Source: Nocardia amamiensis
GTDB taxonomy: Bacteria; Actinomycetota; Actinomycetes; Mycobacteriales; Mycobacteriaceae
NCBI RefSeq assembly: GCF_015477605.1
Contig: NZ_JADLQX010000010.1
Span: 124,001-188,000 of the forward strand
Direction: 5' to 3'
DNA: 64,000 nt
Shown in pieces: positions 35,685-45,346 of this stretch. Both the position numbers and the translations under genes were made by a program. The first letter of the stretch is position 1. Each line of letters opens with the position of its first letter. The notes under the pieces were generated by a model. It was not told where the DNA came from. It was given only the letters and a program-made list of their open reading frames with translations, and made no database searches.

Positions 35685-38600
35685 TCAGTCCCCCGAAAGC
35701 AGGGAGACTTCCTCGGCGAGGATCTTGATGGTGTCGCGAATCTGGTCTTCGGTATGGCAGGCGGTGACGAAGAACCGAAGACGCGCGAGGTCTTCCGGCA
35801 CCGCCGGATACAGGATCGGGTTGACGTTGACGCCTCGGCGCAGCAGTGCGTTGGACAGCTTCAGCGTTTTCAGCGAGTCGCCCACGATGCACGGAATGAT
35901 CGGTGTGTCGTGGCTGTCGCCGGTGTCGATCCCCGCTTCGCGGGCCAGGCGCAGGAACAGCCGGGCGTTGCGCCGCAGACGTTCGAGCGGCTCGTGGTCG
36001 GCTCGCAGCTGCCGGATCGCCGCCGCCGAGGCGGCCGCGTTCATCGGCGTCATACCCACGCTGTAGACGAATCCGGGCGTCGTGTATTTCAAGAAGCGGA
36101 TCAGCTCCGCACTGCCCGCGACGTAGCCTCCGCAGCCGGCGAGCGCCTTCGACATGGTGCCGGACCACAATTCGACATCGTCGCGATCGACGCCGAAGTA
36201 TTCGCCGATTCCGCCGCCGCCTTCGCCCAGCACGCCGACGCTGTGCGCCTCGTCGATCATCAGCAGCGCCTTGTGCTTCTTCTTGATCGCGATGATCGCG
36301 GGCAGATCGGGAATATCGCCGTCCTGGCTGTACACGCCCTCGATCAGGATGAGCACCCGCCGGTACTGATGCCGGATCTCGGTGAGCAGCCGGTCGAGTG
36401 CGGCGTGGTCGTTGTGCGGGAACGGCCGCCGCGTCGCGCCCGACAGCTTGCAGCCTTGCAGGATGCTGTCGTGCGCCAAAGCGTCGTGGATCACGAGGTC
36501 TTCCGGGCCCACCAGGTGGCCGATGATCGTGACATTGGTGGAATGGCCGCCCACGAGCGCGATCGCGTCCTCGGTGCCGAGCAGGGCGGCGAGTTCGGCC
36601 TCCAGCTCGCGGTGGACCGGCTTCTCGCCGGAGAGGATCCGGCTGGCCGAGCACGAACTGCCGTAGCGCGCCACGGCGTCCTGGACAGCCGCGACGACCG
36701 CCGGATGGCCGGACAGACCCAGGTAGTTGTAGCTGGAGAAATTGATCGTCGGTTCCCCGTCGATCACCGAAGTGTCGGTGGTGACCCCGTCGTTGACGAG
36801 GAAGTAGGGATTGGACAGACCGAGTGCTTCCACGCCGGAGAGTCGATCGGCGATCGCCTTCACCTCGGCGAAGTCGGCGATCCGGTACTCCGCCTCGACG
36901 GCGGCGGGCCTGGGTTCGGACGGGCGCACAGCCGTCGCGCCCGGACCGGGGCCGGGCGGGCCGGAACCGGGTCCGCCGACCTGGCCGGTGACGTAACCGA
37001 TCATGTCGCCGAGCGTCGTCGTCCGCGTGAACCAGGTGGGGTCGATGGTCAGTCCGGGCAGCTTGCGGATGAGTCCGGCGAACAGGTCGGTCAGCATCAG
37101 CGAATCGAATCCGAGGTCGTCGCTGAGGGTATGCGCGTCGCGTAGTCGATCGACGGGGAATCCGCTCACCCGGGCCAGTTCCGCGCGTACCACACCGGCG
37201 GCTGCGTCCGGGGGGAGGGCCGTGGGCTCCGCGGCCGTCTGCGGGGCGACCGACTGGGGCGCCACCATCGCTGGGACGGCCGGTTGCGCCGCGCCGCTTT
37301 GCCCTGTGCCTGCCACAAGGCTCGCTAGCACCGCGTTCTGCTCGCGGAAGAACGAAATCACTTGATCCATGGTCGTTTCCTCGGGGTGGGCGGAAGTCGA
37401 AGGGAGAGTCGGTGGTTCGACCCAGAACCGGTGCTCGGTGGAGAACTCGTACACCGGCAGGCGACGGCGCTCGCGGTGTGCCGGTTCGTAGAGCTCGTCC
37501 CAGTTCGGGTCGAATCCATCGCGGTACAGCGCGGCCAGCGTCTCGGCCAATTCGCCGCCGGTCGCGGCGGGCCCCGGACTGGGTACCAGGCAGCGCGCTG
37601 CCAGATCGGGACGAATCCGGCCGACCAGAGCCGCGAGCACACGGCGTGGACCGACTTCGATCACGTGCGTGGGATCCGTTGCCAGAGCGGCCTCGACGGC
37701 ATCGCCGAACCGGACCGTGGCACGGACGTGTGCGGTCCAATACGCGGCGTCCATCTCCTCGTGTTCGCCGAGTAGGCGGCCGTGCACGGTCGAGTAGATC
37801 GGAAGAACCGGCGCACGATAGGTGCATTCGCGCGCGACCGCCTCGAACTGCTCCAGCATCGGCGTCATCAGCGGACTGTGGAATGCGTGGGAGACGTTGA
37901 GCTCCTTGGTGCTCACCGCACGCGCGGCGAGCACATTCCGTATCCGGCCGAGCGCCTCGGCCGCACCGGAGAGCACGAGCTCTCCAGGTCCGTTGACGGC
38001 GGCGAGCGCGACCTCCGGTTCGTCCGCGAGCAGGTCGGCGATCTGTTCGGTGCCGGTGCGCACGGCGAGCATCGCGCCGTCGTCCGGCAACCGTTGCATC
38101 AGCGCGCCGCGCGCGACAACCAGTCGGCAGGCGTCGTCCAGGTCGAATACCCCGGCCACCGCGGCGGCCGCGAATTCGCCGATGCTGTGACCGATCAGCC
38201 AGGCGGGCCGGACGCCCGCGTCGGCGAGCGACTTGGCGAGTGCGTACTCCATCGCGAAGATCGCGGGCTGCGCGAGTTCGGTCCGGTCGATGTCCATGCG
38301 CGACCGCTCACTCCATCGCTGAGTGTCCATGCGCGACCGCTCACTCCATCGCTGAGTGTCGACGCTCTGGTCGAGCAGCAGCTCGCGCACCGAACGGCCG
38401 AGATGGGCCGTCATGGCGTGGTCGACCGCCGCGAGGGCGCGCCGGAACAATGGGCTCGCCGCGACCAACGCCCTGGCCATTCCCGCGAATTGCGAGCCTT
38501 GGCCGGTGAACATCCAGCCGATACGGACCGCTTGCGCGACACCGTGTTCCAGGTCGCCACGCAGACGTGCGATCGCGTCGTCGCGGTCGGCGGCGACGAT

Positions 38601-40046
38601 CGCGAGCCGGTGTGCGCCCGACGCCTTGGCGCGATTGCTCGTCCAGCACAGCTGTGCGAAGTGATCCGGCGGCATCGCCGCCAACGACTCGGCCATCCGA
38701 TGCGCGTTGCGCCGCAGCCCGGCCGCGTCGTTCGACGACAGGGTGAGCACACCGCCGCCGGACGACGAGGGAGATTCCATCGCGGGTGCGCTACCGAGCA
38801 CGATGTGGGCGTTCGTGCCACCGATGCCGAAGCTGCTGACACCGCCGTGCGCGGACCGCTCCAGCGGCATGGGTTCGGCGAGCAGTCGCAGGCCGTGCTG
38901 CGCCATCCGCAGCCGCGGGTTCTCCTGGTCGGCGAACCTCGACGGCGGAACGACACCGTGGTGCAGAGCGAGTGCGACCTTGATCAAGCCCGCGACGCCT
39001 GCAGCGCCCTCGGTGTGGCCGAGATTGCCTTTTATCGAACCGATTCCGCAGGGACGCACGCGGTTCTTGCCGTGCAACTGCCCCAGCGCCTTGACTTCGA
39101 TCATGTCGCCGAGCACCGTGCCGGTGCCGTGCGCCTCGAGGAAATCGACGTCCTCGGGCAGGACTGCGGCCCGGTCGCACGCCTCGCCGATCACCTGCTG
39201 CTGCGCCCAGCGGTTCGGTGCGGTGATGCCGTTGCTTCGCCCGTCGGAGTTGACCGCGCTGCCCTTGATCACCGCGTAGATCGGCAGGCCCGCGGCCTGG
39301 GCGTCGGCGAGCCGCCGCAGCACGAGCACGGCTACACCCTCGCCGCGCACGATTCCGTCGGCGTTGCCGCTGAACGGTTTGCACCGCGCGTCCGGCGCGG
39401 AGAGCCCAGCTTGGGTGTAGAACACGCCGACGGCCGGGGTGAGCACGAGGTTGACGCCACCGGCGATCGCCTGGTCGCATTCCCCGGAAGTCAATGCCGC
39501 GCAGGCGAGATGGATCGCCACCAGCGAGGACGAGCAGGCGGTGTCGACCGCGATGCTCGGCCCCTTCAGGTCGAATTGGTAGGACAGCCGGTTGGCGGTC
39601 ATGAAGTACCCGTTGCCGGAGCCGTGCTGCGGCGTGATCGCGGCATAGTCGCTCATCTGTAGGTTGGCCCATTCGTTGGCCATCACCCCGACGAAGACCC
39701 CGGTCCGCGAGCCCGCCTCGGCGCGCGGGTCGAGGGTGGCGTCCTCGAAGGCTCGCCAGGTGGCCTGCAAGAGCAACCGCTGTTGCGGGTCCATCGCTCC
39801 GGCTTCGCGCGGAGTGATGCCGAAGAACTCGTCGTCGAACGCATCGGCATCGTCGATGAAGCCGCCGCTGCGGGTGTTGATCGTGCCCGGCGCACCGGCC
39901 GGGTCGTGGAAGTCGTCGGCGTTCCAGCGGTTCGCCGGAACCTCGGCGATCACGTCGCGTCCGTCGATCAGCAGCTGCCACAGCGCTGCCGGATCGGGTG
40001 CCTGCGGGAATCGGCAGTCCAGGCCGACGATGGCGATGTCGGTCAT
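35685..40046 (-). CDS. Type I PKS fused to an alpha-oxoamine synthase (KS-AT-ACP-AONS)
   Basis: ATG 40046 overlaps the ACP stop as ATGA; 1453 aa. KS (1-430): active Cys171 in DTACSSS, His in HGTGTVLGD and in NLGHTEGAAG. AT (about 510-800): GHSIGEF catalytic Ser, and HAFHSPLM, the HAFH motif of malonyl-CoA-specific ATs. ACP (about 950-1020): DLGFDSLML, with the phosphopantetheine Ser near 982. AONS (about 1060-1453): PLP enzyme with DEAHSVGVLG and Schiff-base Lys in SGTMSKALAG. There is no KR, DH, ER or TE. The AONS should release the beta-keto chain by decarboxylative condensation with an amino acid, giving an alpha-amino ketone like a sphingoid-base precursor. FAAL and ACP upstream supply the fatty-acyl starter. 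A 33-bp tandem repeat lies in the AT. Confidence 0.9.
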   Translation of the reverse strand: MTDIAIVGLDCRFPQAPDPAALWQLLIDGRDVIAEVPANRWNADDFHDPAGAPGTINTRSGGFIDDADAFDDEFFGITPREAGAMDPQQRLLLQATWRAFEDATLDPRAEAGSRTGVFVGVMANEWANLQMSDYAAITPQHGSGNGYFMTANRLSYQFDLKGPSIAVDTACSSSLVAIHLACAALTSGECDQAIAGGVNLVLTPAVGVFYTQAGLSAPDARCKPFSGNADGIVRGEGVAVLVLRRLADAQAAGLPIYAVIKGSAVNSDGRSNGITAPNRWAQQQVIGEACDRAAVLPEDVDFLEAHGTGTVLGDMIEVKALGQLHGKNRVRPCGIGSIKGNLGHTEGAAGVAGLIKVALALHHGVVPPSRFADQENPRLRMAQHGLRLLAEPMPLERSAHGGVSSFGIGGTNAHIVLGSAPAMESPSSSGGGVLTLSSNDAAGLRRNAHRMAESLAAMPPDHFAQLCWTSNRAKASGAHRLAIVAADRDDAIARLRGDLEHGVAQAVRIGWMFTGQGSQFAGMARALVAASPLFRRALAAVDHAMTAHLGRSVRELLLDQSVDTQRWSERSRMDTQRWSERSRMDIDRTELAQPAIFAMEYALAKSLADAGVRPAWLIGHSIGEFAAAAVAGVFDLDDACRLVVARGALMQRLPDDGAMLAVRTGTEQIADLLADEPEVALAAVNGPGELVLSGAAEALGRIRNVLAARAVSTKELNVSHAFHSPLMTPMLEQFEAVARECTYRAPVLPIYSTVHGRLLGEHEEMDAAYWTAHVRATVRFGDAVEAALATDPTHVIEVGPRRVLAALVGRIRPDLAARCLVPSPGPAATGGELAETLAALYRDGFDPNWDELYEPAHRERRRLPVYEFSTEHRFWVEPPTLPSTSAHPEETTMDQVISFFREQNAVLASLVAGTGQSGAAQPAVPAMVAPQSVAPQTAAEPTALPPDAAAGVVRAELARVSGFPVDRLRDAHTLSDDLGFDSLMLTDLFAGLIRKLPGLTIDPTWFTRTTTLGDMIGYVTGQVGGPGSGPPGPGPGATAVRPSEPRPAAVEAEYRIADFAEVKAIADRLSGVEALGLSNPYFLVNDGVTTDTSVIDGEPTINFSSYNYLGLSGHPAVVAAVQDAVARYGSSCSASRILSGEKPVHRELEAELAALLGTEDAIALVGGHSTNVTIIGHLVGPEDLVIHDALAHDSILQGCKLSGATRRPFPHNDHAALDRLLTEIRHQYRRVLILIEGVYSQDGDIPDLPAIIAIKKKHKALLMIDEAHSVGVLGEGGGGIGEYFGVDRDDVELWSGTMSKALAGCGGYVAGSAELIRFLKYTTPGFVYSVGMTPMNAAASAAAIRQLRADHEPLERLRRNARLFLRLAREAGIDTGDSHDTPIIPCIVGDSLKTLKLSNALLRRGVNVNPILYPAVPEDLARLRFFVTACHTEDQIRDTIKILAEEVSLLSGD
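38291..38356. repeat. 33-bp in-frame tandem duplication inside the AT domain
   Basis: The 33-base unit beginning TGTCCATGCGCGACCGCTCA occurs twice in direct succession (38291-38323, 38324-38356). It adds two copies of TQRWSERSRMD to the PKS between LLDQSVD and IDRTELAQPA, a surface position where related ATs run without such an insert. The frame is kept. It may be a slipped-strand product or a small repeat element. Confidence 0.9.
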
Positions 40047-40309
40047 GCGGCCAGGGCGAATTCGGCCGCGATGTGAGCGGCGATGTCGGCGATGGTGGGG
40101 TAATCGAAGACCAGCGTCGGATCCACTTCCAGCGACCACTGATCCTCGATCTCGCCACACAGGTTGACCGCCGACACCGAGTCCAGGCCGAGTTCGGCGA
40201 GCGGGACCACGGGATCGATCTGGTGGGGTGCGCGCTCGGTGTAGTCGGCCACGCGCTCCACGAGCCAATCCTGGATGGTTGCCGGGCGGGTGACGGTGGT
40301 GCTGAACAT
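40043..40309 (-). CDS. Free-standing acyl carrier protein
   Basis: An 88-aa ACP with the phosphopantetheine Ser in LGLDSVSAVNL and the usual helix III ending (FDYPTIADIAAHIAAEFALAA). It lies between the FAAL gene (28 bp upstream) and the PKS gene (4-bp overlap). It is the expected acceptor of the acyl-adenylate and carrier to the KS. Confidence 0.95.
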   Translation of the reverse strand: MFSTTVTRPATIQDWLVERVADYTERAPHQIDPVVPLAELGLDSVSAVNLCGEIEDQWSLEVDPTLVFDYPTIADIAAHIAAEFALAA

Positions 40310-40337
40310 GTTTCGGCTCCTATGAGGTATGGGTGGG

Positions 40338-42002
40338 TCAGGCGGTCAGTGATCGGCTCAGCGCCGGTTCGAGATCCTCGAGCAGGACACTCTCGAGGCG
40401 ATCCGCGAGAAACGACTCCCGCATCGAGCTGCGTTGGACCTTGCCGCTGGTGGTGCGGTGCACCGATCGGGGCTCCACGAGAACGACACTCGGTGCGGCC
40501 ACGTCGAATCCGCGGGCGACGGCGTTCTTGATCGCCGAGGACAGGTCGACCAGCGTTTTGCCGCCTTGCCGGGCCGTCTTCACGCCCTGTAGCACGACGA
40601 GCCGCTCCCGCCCGCCCGCGTCGACGGACACGGCCACACCGGCGGCGCCGAGCGCGGGGTGCAGATCGCGTACCAGGTCTTCGATGTCATGGGGATAGAT
40701 GTTGCGGCCGTTGATGATCAGCAGATCTTTGCTGCGGCCCGTGACGAACAGCTCGCCATCGTGCAACAGGCCGAGATCGCCGGTACACAGGAACGGCCCC
40801 TCGGCGCCGATATACGCGTCGAATGTTTCGCGGGTCGCCTCGGCACGGTTCCAGTAGCCCGCCGCCACACTGCCACCACGAATCCAGATCTCGCCGACCT
40901 CGTCCTCCGGAAGCTGCTGCCGCGTGTGCGGGTCGATGATGCGGACGTCCAGACCGCGGGCAGCCCGACCACAGCCGACCAGCCGGGTCCCGCGGCCGTG
41001 ATCCAGGTGAACCGGCGCGGCGGCGATGGATCCCGCGCTGGCCAACAGCGTCACCTCGGCCAACCCGTAGGCCGGCAGGAAGACGGTGGGTCGCAGGCCT
41101 GCGGGCGCGAAACGCTCGAGCACGGCGGCGATCGTCCGTTCACGCACCGGTTCGGCGCCGCTCAGCGCGACTTCGAGGGTGCTGAGATCGAGTTCGGCTA
41201 CCTGCACATCGGTCACCCGGCGAGCAATCAGGTCGTAGGCGAAGTTCGGTGCGGCGGTATAGGTGGCGCGGTAGGTGCTGATGGCCTGCAGCCAGCGCAC
41301 CGGACGCTTGAGAAAGGTCGTCGGCGCCATGAACACCAGGTTCGCTCCGATGTACAACGCCCCGAGCAGCGAGCCGATCAGGCCCATGTCGTGGAAGTGC
41401 GGGATCCAGCTGACGACGGTCGCGGCGTCGTTCAGCCCGATCGAGGCGATGGCGGCTTCGTTGTGCATGAGGTTGCCGTGCGTCACGACGACGCCCTTAG
41501 GGGTACCCGTGGAGCCCGAGGTGTACTGGAGGAAGGCGATCGTCCCGGCATCGATGTCGGGCATCCGCCAGTCGTCGGGGTCACCGAGCGGACCGTCGGT
41601 CGCGGCGACGAGTTGGCTTGTCGCGTCCGCGACCAGTGGCCGGACGTCACTGGTGGTGAGCACCAGCTGCGCGCCGGAGTCGGCGATCACGCCGGCCAAC
41701 CGCTGGGTGCTGCGCTCGTCGTGCGGCAAAGGCGCGGGAACGGCTATCACGCCCGCGTACAAGCACCCGAGAAAAGCCCGGAGGAACGCCAGCCCGTCGT
41801 GGTAGAGGAGCACGACCGGCTGAGCCGATTCCGGACGGTCCGCCAGCCACACGGCGACAGCCCTGGCGTCGCGGTCGAGCTCGAGGTAGGTGACGACATC
41901 CTCGCTGAGCTCTCGCCCGGCCTCACGAAGGTAGGTGTAGGACCTGGTCTCCCCATAGTCGAAAATTTGCTGCCTTACGTGGTGAACGTAGCTCGGCTGC
42001 AT
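40338..42002 (-). CDS. Fatty-acyl-AMP ligase (FAAL), loading enzyme of the PKS
   Basis: A 554-aa adenylating enzyme. P-loop YTSGSTGTPKGVVVTHGN; SWIPHFHDMGLIG and FLKRPVRWLQAISTYRATYTAAPNFAYDL are FAAL/FadD32-type segments; YGLAEVTL is the A5 motif and CTGDLGLL the A7 motif; NIYPHDIED and TTSGKVQRS (with the A10 Lys) close the C-domain. FAALs activate free fatty acids to acyl-adenylates and pass them to an ACP, here the next gene. It is first in the FAAL-ACP-PKS operon, so its promoter lies in 42003-42373. Confidence 0.93.
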   Translation of the reverse strand: MQPSYVHHVRQQIFDYGETRSYTYLREAGRELSEDVVTYLELDRDARAVAVWLADRPESAQPVVLLYHDGLAFLRAFLGCLYAGVIAVPAPLPHDERSTQRLAGVIADSGAQLVLTTSDVRPLVADATSQLVAATDGPLGDPDDWRMPDIDAGTIAFLQYTSGSTGTPKGVVVTHGNLMHNEAAIASIGLNDAATVVSWIPHFHDMGLIGSLLGALYIGANLVFMAPTTFLKRPVRWLQAISTYRATYTAAPNFAYDLIARRVTDVQVAELDLSTLEVALSGAEPVRERTIAAVLERFAPAGLRPTVFLPAYGLAEVTLLASAGSIAAAPVHLDHGRGTRLVGCGRAARGLDVRIIDPHTRQQLPEDEVGEIWIRGGSVAAGYWNRAEATRETFDAYIGAEGPFLCTGDLGLLHDGELFVTGRSKDLLIINGRNIYPHDIEDLVRDLHPALGAAGVAVSVDAGGRERLVVLQGVKTARQGGKTLVDLSSAIKNAVARGFDVAAPSVVLVEPRSVHRTTSGKVQRSSMRESFLADRLESVLLEDLEPALSRSLTA

Positions 42003-42102
42003 CTCGTGGTTCCTTTGGAGGGCTCGGCATCGGTGTCGGCTACTACTGTCTGCCGTCTACAACCGCGCAACCAGGAACCTCAGGGATCGCCCAGCAAACC
42101 CC

Positions 42103-42122
42103 GGGTGGGCCCGATCCCACCC
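42103..42122. promoter_or_regulatory. Hairpin in the leader/promoter region of the FAAL-PKS operon
   Basis: GGGTGGG (42103-42109) and CCCACCC (42116-42122) pair perfectly around CCCGAT, 100 bp upstream of the FAAL start. The rest of the 371-bp gap 42003-42373 has no recognisable gene. It could be an operator, an attenuator or the terminator of the small gene at 42374, which ends 250 bp away on the same strand. Confidence 0.35.
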
Positions 42123-42373
42123 TTGGGTGTGTAGTCAGCGCGCGTCACGTCGCCGGGCCGTGAACGCGCCCTCTTAGTTGCTTAGCGCAAGCGATTCTTC
42201 TCGGTGCATGACGCAAACACCTGATCTTGCACCGGAGCAGAACCAGGATCCGGCGCTGCTCGACTGAGCGCAGCATCCGCGGTTCGGAAAGCCCGCCTTC
42301 GCTGCGGCCGGGCACGACGAAAGCATGCTCTGCCGAGCCGGCGGATTCCGGATGCCGCGGTACCGGGCAATGC

Positions 42374-42724
42374 TCAGTACGGCGGCCGCTCGACGGAGCG
42401 GAGGTCGGCGCCCGAGGCCGAGGCAATGGCGAGAGCCAGGCAGCGCAACTCGCCGGGGATCAGCACCGATCGGATGGCGCCCTGGAAACACTCCAGCATG
42501 GCGCCGTCGGACCACCGCACGTCATAGCGGTACCAGCAGCGTCCGTCGCTGCGACCACGCTGGATATCGCGTTCGGTCCGGACGGCCAGTTCCATCAGCG
42601 CGGCAGTGACCTGGCTCGGCCCGCCCGCGCTGGCGATCTTCCACCACGGCTGGCCGAAATACCCTGGTTCGGAGATCTCGACCAGGTACAGCAGAGGCAT
42701 CCCCACGGCGTCGGAGGCGGTCAT
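42374..42724 (-). CDS. Hypothetical protein, 116 aa
   Basis: The frame encodes MTASDAVGMPLLYLVEISEPGYFGQPWWKIASAGG, then a helix with DIQRGRSDGRCWYRYDVRWSDGAMLECFQGAIRSVLIPGELRCLALAIA. The composition is that of a folded soluble protein, and the codon pattern fits a coding frame, but the ribosome site is poor. It could start at the internal ATG encoding MPLLYL. No family recognised. It is upstream of, and co-directional with, the FAAL operon. Confidence 0.5.
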   Translation of the reverse strand: MTASDAVGMPLLYLVEISEPGYFGQPWWKIASAGGPSQVTAALMELAVRTERDIQRGRSDGRCWYRYDVRWSDGAMLECFQGAIRSVLIPGELRCLALAIASASGADLRSVERPPY

Positions 42725-42819
42725 ACCGCACAGAGTGCATCAAATCGGACTGGACGAACAGGTGAAACGCCGAATGTGTGCTGAGCCGCGACATCTCTGA
42801 TCGCTACATCGCTGCATCG

Positions 42820-43227
42820 CTATGACCCGATGCGGTCCAGGAGCCAGCGAGGACCGACCGTGTTCGCCCCGATCGCCTCGACGCGGTCCCGGAGCCCCCG
42901 ATCCGCCGTCACGACCGTGATCGCACGATCGCCGTCCTCCGCGCCCGCCGCGGCCACCACACCGACTATCGCGTCGTCTCCCGAACCGTCCGCCTGCACG
43001 ATACGGAGGTGGGCGAATTCCGGGTCCGACGCACCGGCAACAGCGGCCTTCGCCGCTCCCTCCAGCACGACGACCAACTCGGCCGGTTGCGCCAGGTGCT
43101 CATCGAGCCTGGACATTTTCGTGAGCAGTCGCCGTGCCGCACCGGAACGATCGCGCCACCATCCATCGGGCCGCGAGCCGATGACATTCGCGGCGTCCAC
43201 CACGATCAGCCGATCACCGTCCTGCAT
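42820..43227 (-). CDS. NYN/PIN-like nuclease-domain protein (YacP-like)
   Basis: ATG 43227 (a GTG at 43230 also in frame) gives 135 aa. LIVVDAANVIGSRPDGWWRDR at the N-terminus carries the first conserved Asp of the NYN/PIN fold. A further acidic cluster is ADGSGDDAIV and the closing strand is VVTADRGLRDRVEAIGANTVGPRWLLDRI. These are the features of the actinobacterial NYN-domain family, predicted metal-dependent RNases. Activity is inferred. Confidence 0.8.
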   Translation of the reverse strand: MQDGDRLIVVDAANVIGSRPDGWWRDRSGAARRLLTKMSRLDEHLAQPAELVVVLEGAAKAAVAGASDPEFAHLRIVQADGSGDDAIVGVVAAAGAEDGDRAITVVTADRGLRDRVEAIGANTVGPRWLLDRIGS

Positions 43228-43393
43228 CACCTACTCAGTCTCCCCGACCAACAGCCGGGGAACGCGCGGTACGACCCGACCCGCCGTGAGACGGCTCCAC
43301 CACGTTCCAGCAGCACCTCGCTCGCATGCTCCCGCGTGACCTGACGGCTGTCATACGGCCGGGTCGGAGGTAGCCGCACCCGCATTCTTTGAT

Positions 43394-45046
43394 TCAGCGC
43401 ACCGGCAGTGGGCTGGGCACCGCGGGCCGGGCCGCTCGAACCGCGGTGAGCGCGTTGAGCCGGCCGTAGCCGTACTTGTCGCTGTGCCCGTCCGCGCCGT
43501 AGCGTCCGCCCTGCGGATCGATCTTGTCGCAGGCTCCTTTGAGCAGGTCCTTGACCTCATGCCAGGCCAGATCCGGATTCACCGACAACACCAGAGCCAC
43601 CACACCGGCAGCACCCGGGCACGCGCTGGAGGTGCCGCCGAAGTCGTTGGTGTAGTTGCCCGCTCCATCGCCGGAGTCGGGATTGCCCGAGTTGTAGCCG
43701 TCCCGACCGCGCCGGTCGACCGTCCAGATGCCCGGAGTCAGCGGGGCTGGATGCCCGAAGGGTGCGTGCCTGAAGTCGCTGCTGGGGAACGCGCACCACA
43801 CCGCTTTGCCGAAATCGCTGTATACGCTGCGTTTCCCGGTGTCATTGCAGGCCGCGACGGCGATGACCTTGGCGAAACTGGCATAGCCGTCGTTGTCGAC
43901 GGACTCGTTTCCGTTGCCCGCCGCGAACAGCACCACACAGCCCTTACCGCCGCGTCCCTTGGTGACAGCGTGTTCGATCGCCAAACGCGTGCTGGCGGGC
44001 AATCGCACCACCTTGTTGTGCAGCGGGTCGTTCGGCCGGAACCAAGCGCCGTCCGGCGGCCCCCAGCTGCACGAGATGACGTCGGCACCGTGATCGGCGG
44101 CCCACACGAACGCGCGCGCCTCGGCTTGCGATCCGAGGCCCGAGGCGAGCCGGATCGGCATCAGCGCCGCCTCCGGCGCCACTCCCGACGCCCCTGCCTT
44201 GCCGTTCGCGCACGCCACACCCGCGCACGCGGTGCCGTGGTTCTCGCCGTTGTCGGGACCGGTGCCGAACACGTCCTTGGGGCGCGGATCGTTGATCTGC
44301 AAGGTGACATCGCGCGGTGCGACCACCTTCCGGCCACCGGTGAACTCGGGATGGTCGATGTCGACGCCGTCATCGATGATCGCGATCGTCACCCCGGCGC
44401 CGCGTGTGACGGTGTGCGCCGCTTCCACCCCGGCGTGCGCGTCGACCGTCGCGCCGCCGATCACCGTCTTCTTCAGATGCCACTGCTGCGGGAAGACCGC
44501 CTTGCGGGAACGGCGGCGGATCAGCTCCGGGTGGCAGTACTCGACGTCATCGCGGCTCAGCAGCGAGTTCGCGATATCGAACACCCGCTGCCCGGTACCC
44601 TCCGGTGCCGCCGTGAAATACGCGTTGGTCGCATACTCGACCACCTCTTTGACCCGCAGACCCGCCTCCGCCAAGACGCCGAGACAATGCTCGTGATCGA
44701 CCCGGTCGACGAACTTCACGAAGATGTTCTCGGTGTACAGCACCGGCTCGTCGGTACCCGGGTCCACCAGCACGCGCCCGGCGAACCGCACCTCCGGCGC
44801 GGCGTTCAGCACCGGTTTACGCGCCTCCACCGACTCCCCGGCGGGCAGCCGATACACCTCGACCCCCGCCTCCGGGTAGGCCTGCACCAACGTGGCGTCA
44901 TCGAGCTCACCGGCCAGCGGCGTTCGCACCGACCCGGTTTTCCGCCGTACCCCGCGCCCCATGTGGGTCCGCACCACGATCAGATCCGGACTCTGCTCGA
45001 GCTCGAAACCAGGATCGTCCTTCGTACCGAAATTCGCCGTAGGCAC
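43394..45046 (-). CDS. S8 (subtilisin-family) serine protease, no signal peptide
   Basis: GTG 45046 has AAGGAG 7 nt upstream and gives 550 aa, a better start than the upstream ATG 45067. A long N-terminal region (1-185, pro-domain-like) precedes the catalytic domain: Asp in AIIDDGVDIDHPEF, His in NGENHGTACAG, the oxyanion Asn in LFAAGNGNES and Ser in GGTSSACPGAAG. No secretion signal is visible, so it may act inside the cell or leave by another route. It sits alone next to tRNA-Pro. The 300-bp gap 45047-45346 contains no supported gene. Confidence 0.9.
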   Translation of the reverse strand: MPTANFGTKDDPGFELEQSPDLIVVRTHMGRGVRRKTGSVRTPLAGELDDATLVQAYPEAGVEVYRLPAGESVEARKPVLNAAPEVRFAGRVLVDPGTDEPVLYTENIFVKFVDRVDHEHCLGVLAEAGLRVKEVVEYATNAYFTAAPEGTGQRVFDIANSLLSRDDVEYCHPELIRRRSRKAVFPQQWHLKKTVIGGATVDAHAGVEAAHTVTRGAGVTIAIIDDGVDIDHPEFTGGRKVVAPRDVTLQINDPRPKDVFGTGPDNGENHGTACAGVACANGKAGASGVAPEAALMPIRLASGLGSQAEARAFVWAADHGADVISCSWGPPDGAWFRPNDPLHNKVVRLPASTRLAIEHAVTKGRGGKGCVVLFAAGNGNESVDNDGYASFAKVIAVAACNDTGKRSVYSDFGKAVWCAFPSSDFRHAPFGHPAPLTPGIWTVDRRGRDGYNSGNPDSGDGAGNYTNDFGGTSSACPGAAGVVALVLSVNPDLAWHEVKDLLKGACDKIDPQGGRYGADGHSDKYGYGRLNALTAVRAARPAVPSPLPVR

Positions 45047-45346
45047 AGTGATCTCCTTCCCCGCCAACCGAGCACCAGCATGAACCTAGCCCCACCGACC
45101 ACCCAAATCCCGAGTAGCGCGGTACTCGCTATTCGTGCTCGATTCATCCCCCGGATGGAGGTGACACAGACACACCTCACAGGAGTCGCGGCACCAGGCC
45201 CGCCAAGCCGCCCGCGCCTCCTCGGGTCCCCTTACCGTCACCCCACTCCCCCAACACCCAGCTGATCCGAACCCACTCTGACTAGGCGATTAGCTCCCTC
45301 CCCGGCTCGTGCGGTAATCTCTTCGAGCACCGCGAAGCGGACGCAA

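Noticed and set aside
45047..45346. Short frame MEVTQTHLTGVAAPG between the protease and tRNA-Pro
   Set aside because: It is 36 codons, Pro/Ser-rich, with no ribosome site of its own and no recognisable similarity.
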